In this document: piece by piece, positions 20,575 to 29,735 of the stretch
How positions within the stretch are numbered: the first letter of the stretch is position 1
How the letters are laid out: every line of letters begins with the position of its first letter
From: Paulinella micropora
Lineage: Eukaryota > Cercozoa > Imbricatea > Euglyphida
Length of the DNA: 35,118 nt
Assembly (NCBI GenBank): GCA_009731375.1
Contig: BJOX01000013.1
Location: 1,287,787 to 1,322,904, forward strand
Direction of reading: 5' to 3'
Notes under the pieces: model-generated
Seen by the model: the letters and a program-made list of their open reading frames with translations, nothing else
What the model was told of the DNA's origin: nothing
Databases searched by the model: none
Made by a program: the position numbers and the translations under genes

Positions 20575-22106
20575 ATATATAATATAATATAATATAATAT
20601 AATATAATATAATATAAATATAAACATAAGTATAAATATAAGTATAAGTATAAATATAAATATAAATATAAACATAAACATAAACATAAATATAAATATA
20701 AATATTAATACTAATACTAATATTAATATTAATATTAAAATTAATATTTACATTAATATCAGTATTAGTATTAATATTAATATAATGATAATAATATTAA
20801 TATTAATATTAATATTAATAATATTAATATTAATAATATTAATACTATTAATATTAATATTAATATTAATAATATTAATAAAAATATTAATAAAAATATT
20901 AATAAAAATATTAATAAAAATATTAATATTAATATTAATATTAATATTAATATTAATATTAATATTAATATTAATATTAATTGATATTAATATTAATATT
21001 AATATTAATATTATGTTATGTTATGTTATGTTATGTTATGTCATGTTACGTTACAGTACGTGTTACGTTACGTTACCTTACGTTACGTTATGTTATGTTA
21101 TGTTAGATTATATTAGATTATATTAGATTATATTAGATTATATTAGATTACATTACATTTCATTACATCACATTACATCACATTACATTACATTACATTA
21201 TATTACATTATATTATATTATATTATATTATATTATATTATATTATATTATATTATATTATATTATATTATATTATATTATATTATATTATACTATACTA
21301 TACTATACTATACTATATCATATCATATCATATCATATCATATCATATCATATCATATTATATTATATTATATTATATTATATTATATTATATTATATTA
21401 TATTATATTATATTATAATTGCATTATATTATATTACATAAATTAATTATATTATATTATATTATATTATAAAATAATATAATATATATATTACATTATA
21501 TTATATCATATCATATCATCTTATCTTAACTTATATTTTTTTTATTATATTATATTATATTATATTATATTATATTATATTATATTATATTATATTATAT
21601 TATATTATATTATATGTATTACATAATATTGTATATTGTATAATATTATATATATGATATAACATAATATAATATAATATAATATAATATAATATAATAT
21701 AATATAATATAATATAATATAATATAATATAATATAATATGATATAATATAATATAATATAATATACTATAATATGATATAATATAATATAATATAATAT
21801 GATATAATATAATATAATATAATATAATATAATATGATATAATATAATATAATATAATATAATATAATAATATAATATAATATAATATAATTTAATATAA
21901 TGTAATATAATGTAATGGAATGTAATGTCATGTAATGTCATGTAATGTCATGTAATGTCATGTAATATAATATAATATAATATAATATAATATAATATAA
22001 TATAATATAATATAATATAATAATACAATATACTATAATATAATATAATATAATATAATATAATATAATATAATATAATATAATATAATATTATTATAAT
22101 AATAAT
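20526..22106. repeat. AT-rich array of successive 2-, 5- and 6-base units
   Basis: It begins (TA)n, then AATAT, ATAAAT, AATATT, TTATG, TTACG, TTAGA, TTACA, TTATA, CTATA, TCATA, and later TATAA on the other phase, TGTAA/TGTCA and TATAA again. Neighbouring blocks usually differ by one base, as if each grew from a variant of the previous unit. About 1.6 kb holds no gene. Confidence 0.95.
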
Positions 22107-22212
22107 AGTGCTTCTCTGTCAATGGCTGATGCATTTCTGCACATGCGCCTCCATCGTCTCACCCGTGAGGGGAGTACGAAGAATTGACGATAAGCTCTAA
22201 TGACACCCCCGC
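22107..22212 (-). mobile_element. tRNA-derived SINE, subfamily 2, 3' part
   Basis: Carries the 3' half with AGAAGCACT on the minus strand. The head is lost in the 22213-22386 gap. Confidence 0.88.
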
Positions 22213-22386
22213 NNNNNNNNNNNNNNNNNNNNNNNNNNNNNNNNNNNNNNNNNNNNNNNNNNNNNNNNNNNNNNNNNNNNNNNNNNNNNNNNNNNNNNNN
22301 NNNNNNNNNNNNNNNNNNNNNNNNNNNNNNNNNNNNNNNNNNNNNNNNNNNNNNNNNNNNNNNNNNNNNNNNNNNNNNNNNNNNNN
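22213..22386. other. Assembly gap (174 N)
   Basis: Run of N inside a SINE cluster. Confidence 0.95.
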
Positions 22387-22400
22387 ATAATAATAATAAT

Positions 22401-22578
22401 AGTGCTTCTCAGTCAATGGCGATGAATTTCTGCACATGTGCCATCATCGTCTCACCCGTGAGGGGAGTACGAAGATTTGACGATAGGCTCTACTGACACC
22501 CCCGCAAGGCAGCTCCAAGCCTTCCAGACAGACCAATACTTTCAAAGAAAATTTCCTTTGAAAATACTGGCACCGATG
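22401..22578 (-). mobile_element. tRNA-derived SINE, subfamily 1, 3' part
   Basis: 3' part preceded by a short AAT array and cut by the gap at 22579, just inside the head. Confidence 0.88.
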
Positions 22579-22732
22579 NNNNNNNNNNNNNNNNNNNNNN
22601 NNNNNNNNNNNNNNNNNNNNNNNNNNNNNNNNNNNNNNNNNNNNNNNNNNNNNNNNNNNNNNNNNNNNNNNNNNNNNNNNNNNNNNNNNNNNNNNNNNNN
22701 NNNNNNNNNNNNNNNNNNNNNNNNNNNNNNNN
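22579..22732. other. Assembly gap (154 N)
   Basis: Run of N between two SINE fragments. Confidence 0.95.
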
Positions 22733-22906
22733 ATGACACCCCCGCAAGGGCAGTTCCAACACTTCCAGACGGACCGGTATGTTCAATGAAAATACTGGTC
22801 CAGACGGACCGGTATGTTCAATGAAAATACTGGTGGCACCGACGGGAATCGAACTGGCGACAGGGCCCAGATGGTAGAACTTGACCACTGGGCTATCACG
22901 GTGTCC
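22733..22906 (-). mobile_element. tRNA-derived SINE, subfamily 2 with internal duplication
   Basis: Head and mid-body on the minus strand. The 35-bp segment ACCGGTATGTTCAATGAAAA plus flanks is doubled in tandem downstream of the tRNA-like head. Confidence 0.9.
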
Positions 22907-22958
22907 AATAATAATTGTAATAATAATAATAATAATAATAATATTGATGATGATGATG

Positions 22959-22989
<31 letters not shown>

Positions 22990-23008
22990 TAACAACAACA
23001 ACAACAAC

Positions 23009-23052
<44 letters not shown>

Positions 23053-23075
23053 TGATGATGATGATGACGATGATG

Positions 23076-23112
<37 letters not shown>

Positions 23113-23113
23113 A

Positions 23114-23143
<30 letters not shown>
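22907..23143. repeat. (AAT)n array with GAT and CAA blocks
   Basis: AAT triplets with GATGATG and AACAAC interruptions between the SINE and repeat X. Confidence 0.95.
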
Positions 23144-23144
<1 letters not shown>

Positions 23145-23550
23145 CTATATCTGAGGCGTACTGATGCAGCTAATGGCATATCCTCAACTGACATAAGCCT
23201 CCAATACCCTTGTTCGAGGTCCTCCACCCCCCCGTGTCAGTCTCTCGCCTGATGATCGGGGCCACCGATGGAGCTCCTGAGGGCAAGACTGCACTAAGCC
23301 GAGGTTATTCCGCAGTCCCAGCAACCTCTTGCAAGACGTCACCGAATGTGCAAGTGCATACACCAAGCGCGGTTGCTAGAGCTGCCTCGAAACCCCACCC
23401 ATAACAATCTGGTGTCTGCTGGGTCCTGGGCTATCAACCAGCATATGCGGAGTTTAAGATCTTTTACGCGCGCAACGACCCTCCTCCCCAGCATCTACCA
23501 CCAAAGGGTTATGAGTTGGCGTCACAGTTTAACGCCTTGAGGCCATTGGG

Positions 23551-23554
<4 letters not shown>
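23144..23554 (-). repeat. Dispersed repeat X, complete copy
   Basis: 411 bp between AAT arrays. On the minus strand it runs from CAGCCCAATGGCCTCAAGGC to GATATAGT(ATT)n. Its 3' region can fold GGCTTATGTCC against GGATATGCC. In the plus direction TTGTTCGAGGTCC resembles a B box, but no good A box precedes it, so I leave X unclassified. Confidence 0.87.
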
Positions 23555-23616
<62 letters not shown>

Positions 23617-23617
<1 letters not shown>

Positions 23618-23846
23618 GTGCTTCTCTGTCAATGGCTGATGCAAATCTGCACATGCACCTCCATCGTCTCACCCGTGAGGGGAGTACGAAGAATTGACGA
23701 TGCTCTAATGACACCCCCGCAAGGGCAGCTCCAACACTTCCAGACGGACCGGTATGTTCAATGAAAATACTGGTGGCACCGACGGGAATCGAACTGGCGA
23801 CAGGGCCCAGATGGTAGAACTTGACCACTGGGCTATCACGGTGTCC
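23617..23846 (-). mobile_element. tRNA-derived SINE, subfamily 2, full length
   Basis: Minus strand: GGACACCGTGATAGCCC head to AGAAGCACT(ATT)n tail (23555-23616 on plus as AAT). The first bases GTGTCCACAA are repeated just beyond its 5' end. Confidence 0.92.
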
Positions 23847-23869
23847 ACAATGTGTCCACAATATGTCAA

Positions 23870-23894
23870 CAATAATAATAATAATAATAATAAC

Positions 23895-23944
<50 letters not shown>

Positions 23945-23946
23945 TA

Positions 23947-24008
<62 letters not shown>
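23870..24008. repeat. (AAT)n array
   Basis: AAT triplets with a few AAC and AGT variants. Confidence 0.95.
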
Positions 24009-24009
<1 letters not shown>

Positions 24010-24067
24010 GTGCTTCTCTGTCAATGGCTGATGCATTTCTGCACATGCGCCTCCATCGTCTCACCCG
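24009..24067 (-). mobile_element. tRNA-derived SINE, 3' end only
   Basis: 59 bases of the SINE 3' end before the gap at 24068-24226. Confidence 0.85.
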
Positions 24068-24226
24068 NNNNNNNNNNNNNNNNNNNNNNNNNNNNNNNNN
24101 NNNNNNNNNNNNNNNNNNNNNNNNNNNNNNNNNNNNNNNNNNNNNNNNNNNNNNNNNNNNNNNNNNNNNNNNNNNNNNNNNNNNNNNNNNNNNNNNNNNN
24201 NNNNNNNNNNNNNNNNNNNNNNNNNN
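24068..24226. other. Assembly gap (159 N)
   Basis: Run of N inside a SINE cluster. Confidence 0.95.
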
Positions 24227-24237
24227 ATAATAATAAT

Positions 24238-24395
24238 AGTGCTTCTCTGTCAATGGCTGATGCAAATCTGCACATGCGCCTCCATCGTCTCACCCGTGAG
24301 GGGAGTACGAAGAATTGACGATAGGCTCTAATGACACCCCCGCAAGGGCAGTTCCAACACTTCCAGACGGACCGGTATGTGCAATGAAAATACTG

Positions 24396-24397
<2 letters not shown>
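24238..24397 (-). mobile_element. tRNA-derived SINE, subfamily 2, 5'-truncated
   Basis: The body and 3' end are present, but the tRNA-like head is missing without a gap: the sequence passes from GAAAATACTG into the AAT array. This looks like 5' truncation during target-primed reverse transcription. Confidence 0.88.
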
Positions 24398-24399
<2 letters not shown>

Positions 24400-24439
<40 letters not shown>

Positions 24440-24445
24440 TTATCA

Positions 24446-24487
<42 letters not shown>

Positions 24488-24508
24488 GTGATTATGATTA
24501 TGATTATG

Positions 24509-24542
<34 letters not shown>

Positions 24543-24556
24543 TATACTATTATTAC

Positions 24557-24604
<48 letters not shown>
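24400..24604. repeat. (AAT)n turning into (ATT)n
   Basis: The strand sense of the triplet array flips at about 24437-24450. This is the switch point between minus-strand SINEs to the left and plus-strand SINEs to the right. Confidence 0.93.
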
Positions 24605-24608
<4 letters not shown>

Positions 24609-25012
24609 CCCAATGGCCTCAAGGCGTTAAACTGTGACGCCAACTCATAACCCTTTGGTGGTAGATGCTGGGGAGGAGGGTCGTTGCGCGCGTAAAAGAT
24701 CTTAAACTCCGCATATGCTGGTTGATAGCCCAGGACCCAGCAGACACCAGATTGTTATGGGTGGGGTTTCGAGGCAGCTCTAGCAACCGCGCTTGGTGTA
24801 TGCACTTGCACATTCGGTGACGTCTTGCAAGAGGTTGCTGGGACTGCGGAATAACCTCGGCTTAGTGCAGTCTTGCCCTCAGGAGCTCCATCGGCGGCCC
24901 CGATCATCAGGCGAGAGACTGACACGGGGGGGTGGAGGACCTCGAACAAGGGTATTGGAGGCTTATGTCCGTTGAGGATATGCCATTAGCTGCATCAGTA
25001 CGCCTCAGATAT

Positions 25013-25015
<3 letters not shown>
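24605..25015 (+). repeat. Dispersed repeat X, inverted complete copy
   Basis: Reverse complement of 23144-23554 with very few differences, followed by (ATT)n to 25233. Confidence 0.9.
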
Positions 25016-25071
<56 letters not shown>

Positions 25072-25151
25072 CATCATCATCATCATCATCGTCGTCGTCA
25101 ATACTATGATGATGATGATGATTATTATTATTATGATTATTATTATTATGA

Positions 25152-25224
<73 letters not shown>

Positions 25225-25233
25225 CATTAGTAT
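25016..25233. repeat. (ATT)n array with ATC/GTC block
   Basis: ATT triplets with a CATCATCGTCGTC block, mirroring the left-arm array 22907-23143. Confidence 0.95.
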
Positions 25234-25745
<512 letters not shown>

Positions 25746-25747
25746 GT

Positions 25748-25985
25748 GGCACCGCGATAGCCCAGTGGTTAAGGTCTACCATGGGACCTGTCGCCAGTTC
25801 GATTCCCGTCGGTGCCAGTATTTTCAAAGGATATTTTCTTTGAAAGTATTGGTCTGTCTGGAAGGCTTGGAGCTGCCTTGCGGGGGTGTCAGTAGAGCCT
25901 ATCGTCAAATCTTCGTACTCCCCTCGCGGGTGAGACGATGGAGGCACATGTGCAGAAATGCATTCGCCATTGACTGAGAAGCACT
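25748..25985 (+). mobile_element. tRNA-derived SINE, subfamily 1, full length reference copy
   Basis: Starts GGCACCGCGATAGCCCAGTG. The 7-bp complement CGGTGCC closes the tRNA-like head. It ends AGAAGCACT before ATT triplets and a gap. Compared with subfamily 2 it has AAAGGATATTTTCTTTGAAA after the head. Confidence 0.95.
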
Positions 25986-25993
25986 ATTATTAT

Positions 25994-26121
25994 NNNNNNN
26001 NNNNNNNNNNNNNNNNNNNNNNNNNNNNNNNNNNNNNNNNNNNNNNNNNNNNNNNNNNNNNNNNNNNNNNNNNNNNNNNNNNNNNNNNNNNNNNNNNNNN
26101 NNNNNNNNNNNNNNNNNNNNN
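25994..26121. other. Assembly gap (128 N)
   Basis: Run of N starting in a SINE tail. Confidence 0.95.
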
Positions 26122-26274
26122 AGTATTTTCTTTGAAAATAATGGTCTGTCTGGAAGTGTTGGAACTGCCCGTGCGGGGGTGTCATTAGAGCCTATCGTCA
26201 ATTCTTCGTACTCCCCTCACGGGTGAGACGATGGCGCATGTGCAGATTTGCATCAGCCATTGACGGAGAAGCAC

Positions 26275-26275
<1 letters not shown>
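26122..26275 (+). mobile_element. tRNA-derived SINE, mixed-type body, head in gap
   Basis: It begins with subfamily-1-like TTTCTTTGAAAATAATGG and continues subfamily-2-like, so it is an intermediate or recombinant copy. The tail is 26276-26338. Confidence 0.88.
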
Positions 26276-26338
<63 letters not shown>

Positions 26339-26606
26339 GGACACCGTGATAGCCCAGTGGTCAAGTTCTACCATCTGGGCCCTGTCGCCAGTTCGATTCC
26401 CGTCGGTGCCACCAGTATTTTCATTGAACATACCGGTCTATTTCTGGACCAGTATTTTCATTGAACATACCGGCCCGTCTGGAAGTGTTGGAACTGCCCT
26501 TGCGGGGGTGTCATTAGAGCTTATCGTCAATTCTTCGTACTCCCCTCACGGGTGAGACGATGGAGGCGCATGTGCAGAAATGCATCAGCCATTGACAGAG
26601 AAGCAC

Positions 26607-26607
<1 letters not shown>
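26339..26607 (+). mobile_element. tRNA-derived SINE, subfamily 2 with internal duplication
   Basis: Full length. The segment ACCAGTATTTTCATTGAACA with ATACCGG is present twice after the head. The (ATT)n tail is 26608-26669. Confidence 0.93.
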
Positions 26608-26660
<53 letters not shown>

Positions 26661-26669
26661 TATTATTTT

Positions 26670-26917
26670 GGACACCGTGATCGCCCAGTGGTCAAGTTCT
26701 ACCATCTGGGCCCTGTCGCCAGTTCGATTCCCGTCGGTGCCACCAGTATTTTCATTCAACATACCGGTCCGTTTGGACCAGTATTTTCATTTGACATACC
26801 GGTCCGTCTGGAAGTGTTGGAACTGCCCTTGCGGGGGTGTCATTAGAGCCTATCGTCAATTCTTCGTACTCCCCTCACGGGTGAGACGATGGAGGCGCAT
26901 GTGCAGAAATGCATCAG
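26670..26917 (+). mobile_element. tRNA-derived SINE, subfamily 2 with internal duplication, 3' cut by gap
   Basis: Head with one A-box change (TCGCCCAGTGG). The duplicated ACCAGTATTTTCATT segment is present. Cut at 26918. Confidence 0.92.
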
Positions 26918-27028
26918 NNNNNNNNNNNNNNNNNNNNNNNNNNNNNNNNNNTGTTGTAATTATCATTATTATTATTATTATTGGGAAGTCCCGATGAAAA
27001 AACCTAGTCACACTTGCTAAACAGAGTT

Positions 27029-27169
27029 CCAGCCCAATGGCCTCAAGGCGTTAAACTGTGACGCCAACTCATAACCCTTTGGTGGTAGATGCTGGGGAGG
27101 AGGGTCGTTGCGCGCGTAAAAGATCTTAAACTCCGCATATGCTGGTTGATAGCCCAGGACCCAGCAGAC
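27029..27169 (+). repeat. Dispersed repeat X, partial copy
   Basis: Matches the first ~140 bases of the inverted copy at 24605, then is cut by the 871-N gap. The left neighbour is not an ATT array but unique sequence from 26983. Confidence 0.87.
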
Positions 27170-28040
27170 NNNNNNNNNNNNNNNNNNNNNNNNNNNNNNN
27201 NNNNNNNNNNNNNNNNNNNNNNNNNNNNNNNNNNNNNNNNNNNNNNNNNNNNNNNNNNNNNNNNNNNNNNNNNNNNNNNNNNNNNNNNNNNNNNNNNNNN
27301 NNNNNNNNNNNNNNNNNNNNNNNNNNNNNNNNNNNNNNNNNNNNNNNNNNNNNNNNNNNNNNNNNNNNNNNNNNNNNNNNNNNNNNNNNNNNNNNNNNNN
27401 NNNNNNNNNNNNNNNNNNNNNNNNNNNNNNNNNNNNNNNNNNNNNNNNNNNNNNNNNNNNNNNNNNNNNNNNNNNNNNNNNNNNNNNNNNNNNNNNNNNN
27501 NNNNNNNNNNNNNNNNNNNNNNNNNNNNNNNNNNNNNNNNNNNNNNNNNNNNNNNNNNNNNNNNNNNNNNNNNNNNNNNNNNNNNNNNNNNNNNNNNNNN
27601 NNNNNNNNNNNNNNNNNNNNNNNNNNNNNNNNNNNNNNNNNNNNNNNNNNNNNNNNNNNNNNNNNNNNNNNNNNNNNNNNNNNNNNNNNNNNNNNNNNNN
27701 NNNNNNNNNNNNNNNNNNNNNNNNNNNNNNNNNNNNNNNNNNNNNNNNNNNNNNNNNNNNNNNNNNNNNNNNNNNNNNNNNNNNNNNNNNNNNNNNNNNN
27801 NNNNNNNNNNNNNNNNNNNNNNNNNNNNNNNNNNNNNNNNNNNNNNNNNNNNNNNNNNNNNNNNNNNNNNNNNNNNNNNNNNNNNNNNNNNNNNNNNNNN
27901 NNNNNNNNNNNNNNNNNNNNNNNNNNNNNNNNNNNNNNNNNNNNNNNNNNNNNNNNNNNNNNNNNNNNNNNNNNNNNNNNNNNNNNNNNNNNNNNNNNNN
28001 NNNNNNNNNNNNNNNNNNNNNNNNNNNNNNNNNNNNNNNN
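27170..28040. other. Assembly gap (871 N)
   Basis: Largest gap in the window. It separates repeat X from the hairpin cluster. Confidence 0.95.
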
Positions 28041-28058
28041 TGGGCCTCTCCCCACGAA

Positions 28059-28085
28059 GGTGACCGCTTGGGGAGGGCGGTCACC
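28059..28085. repeat. Perfect 9-bp hairpin
   Basis: GGTGACCGC (28059-28067) and GCGGTCACC (28077-28085) with a 9-base loop. Confidence 0.9.
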
Positions 28086-28102
28086 GGGATATGTGCAACT
28101 CT

Positions 28103-28266
28103 CAACTGGGCATTTACTCGGTAGGGGTTCGGCCAGGCAGGTTGTGGGCTTGTCTGTTGGATTGTTGGTTGGCTCGTTTTTCTTGGCTGTTGGGTTGGGT
28201 CTAGTTTCCTGGTTAGCCCATTTTCGCCGAATTTCCTGCCGAGTAAATGCCTGGGGGCTTCCAGTT
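28103..28266. repeat. Long imperfect inverted repeat 1
   Basis: 28109-28133 (GGCATTTACTCGG...) pairs with 28226-28251 with few mismatches. AACTGG (28104-28109) and CCAGTT (28261-28266) pair further out. Confidence 0.85.
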
Positions 28267-28468
28267 CCGGTTTGGTGATCTTGTTGAGGTGAGCATTGGG
28301 AGGAAACAGTACCGAGATGGGTTGAAGATAGGATTCACATTGAGCCGAGATGGGGCTGAGTTGACCTGTTCCAACTCGGCTCCATTTCGGCTTCATGTTA
28401 ATCCTATCTTCATCCTATCTGGGTTTTGTCTCCTCCCTATCTTCGCTTCTTCGGGGTTGCCTAACTGG
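28261..28468. repeat. Long imperfect inverted repeat 2 (fold-back)
   Basis: Arms of about 100 bp around an 8-base loop. The inner 40 bp match at 34 positions (GAAGATAGGATT... against its complement). Similarity continues outward to CCAGTT/AACTGG at the ends. It may be a fold-back element; no terminal duplication was found. Confidence 0.85.
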
Positions 28469-29007
28469 AACACATGAGACGCGCACGTTGGAGAGGGGCT
28501 TCAGTCGGTCCCAATGCCTTGCCAGTGCCTTGCTGCGTTGCCGTGCCTTGCCCCATGCAGTCACACCCTCCACCGTTGCATTTCTAACTGAGCAGCTTCG
28601 GCTGGGATTACTATACTTGTNNNNNNNNNNTCATATTTGTCTGTAAGACCCTATAGGTACCGCTAGGTTCGCGCCTTCTATACCCACGTGAGGGAGGAGT
28701 TTCAGCGGCATGCCGTCCGATCTGGCTCCACTCGGGGACACCCGTACCTCATGATGTGTATTGTTAGAAGCAGCTGAAAGTCCATAAGGCATGAGAGTAG
28801 AGGCGTTGGCGATGCGATGGAGAGTGTGTGTAGTGCGTGAGGCAGGTTCTGGCGACGCTGGGGGTGCTGGCGGGCGCCGAAGGGCACGAAGCGACGCGGC
28901 AGCGTCCAGTGACACCGGCGAAAATGCATGTAGTGTGTGTTGCCGATACCGCCGATGCTATTTGCATGGACGGGCGCTTTCCTCGGCGTAAAGAGGCGCG
29001 GCGGTGA
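28469..29007. other. Region upstream of LINE ORF1, probable LINE 5' UTR in part
   Basis: GC-rich from about 28690 onward, like the LINE, and interrupted by a 10-N gap at 28621-28630. No supported protein. The LINE 5' boundary was not identified. Confidence 0.45.
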
Positions 29008-29735
29008 TGGCCAGCGACATTTGCCGTCTACTACTGCGAAGCACGGAGCTACCACTGTGGCCCTTTGGGACAAGGTAGAATCGCCGAAGACCTGGACAAT
29101 CCCCGTGGGAATGCCTCTTCGACGGGCTCTGGCCCGATGTCCCAGGATGGGAGGATGAGGGCTCGCGTATATGACGAAATTCCTGAACCACGTGGAGAGG
29201 CTATCTTAGCTGCGCCTCATCCTTCCTCCCCAAACCTGGCACACGGGTCGGCGCTTCAACATAAGGCGAGCGGCGCTACATGGCAGATGGCACCGCCACC
29301 TCGACGGTACCGGCAGGTAGATCGGTACGACAAGGACGGGCGTAATCTGATTGTCTGGGGGCTCTCAGAACGCGCCAATCCACAGGAGATCGCCTCCAAA
29401 ATGAGCGGTCTTCGTCTGGTGGTCCCGGTAATGGAGTGGCAAGGCCAGCGAATGTCTCGTCACCTGGAGCTGGTCTACGAGGACGATGACAGCAGGCAGA
29501 CGGCGTTGCAGCAACTCAAACATCTCAAATTCTTCGGCAGAGGGGTCAATGTGGCCCTTGGGCGCAGGTTCAGGGACAGGGAACGTGTCCGAAGGCTTAT
29601 TCGCATCCATCTGCGTGGGGAAGCGGCGGTCCGGAAGGAGGAAGCTGCGACGGGATATCGCGTCTTGCCTCTGCATGAAGAATGTGCTGATGATGTGCAG
29701 GTGGTGTCTTCGGCATTGGCTGCCGATGCACCTGA
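29008..29735 (+). CDS. LINE ORF1-like region (RNA-binding, RRM-like)
   Basis: The frame is open after TGA 29005-29007; the first ATG is at 29137. The sequence around 29340-29600 contains RNLIVWGLS, then an RRM-like alternation of helices and strands, then a very basic segment (FRDRERVRRLIRIHLR). This layout is typical of ORF1 or N-terminal RNA-binding parts of APE-type LINEs. The frame continues to 29967, but the protein-like reading moves to the -1 frame at about 29736-29765, where a 59-bp duplication lies. Exact start and termination are uncertain. Confidence 0.7.

Noticed and set aside
18381-21500. CRISPR array
   Set aside because: The repeats are microsatellites without unique spacers, and the DNA is eukaryotic.
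28043-28396. A 118-codon minus-strand open frame
   Set aside because: It lies entirely in the inverted-repeat cluster, has no domain and runs into a gap.
28702-29073. Minus-strand open frames upstream of the LINE
   Set aside because: GC-rich overlapping frames on both strands without domains; more likely LINE 5' UTR.
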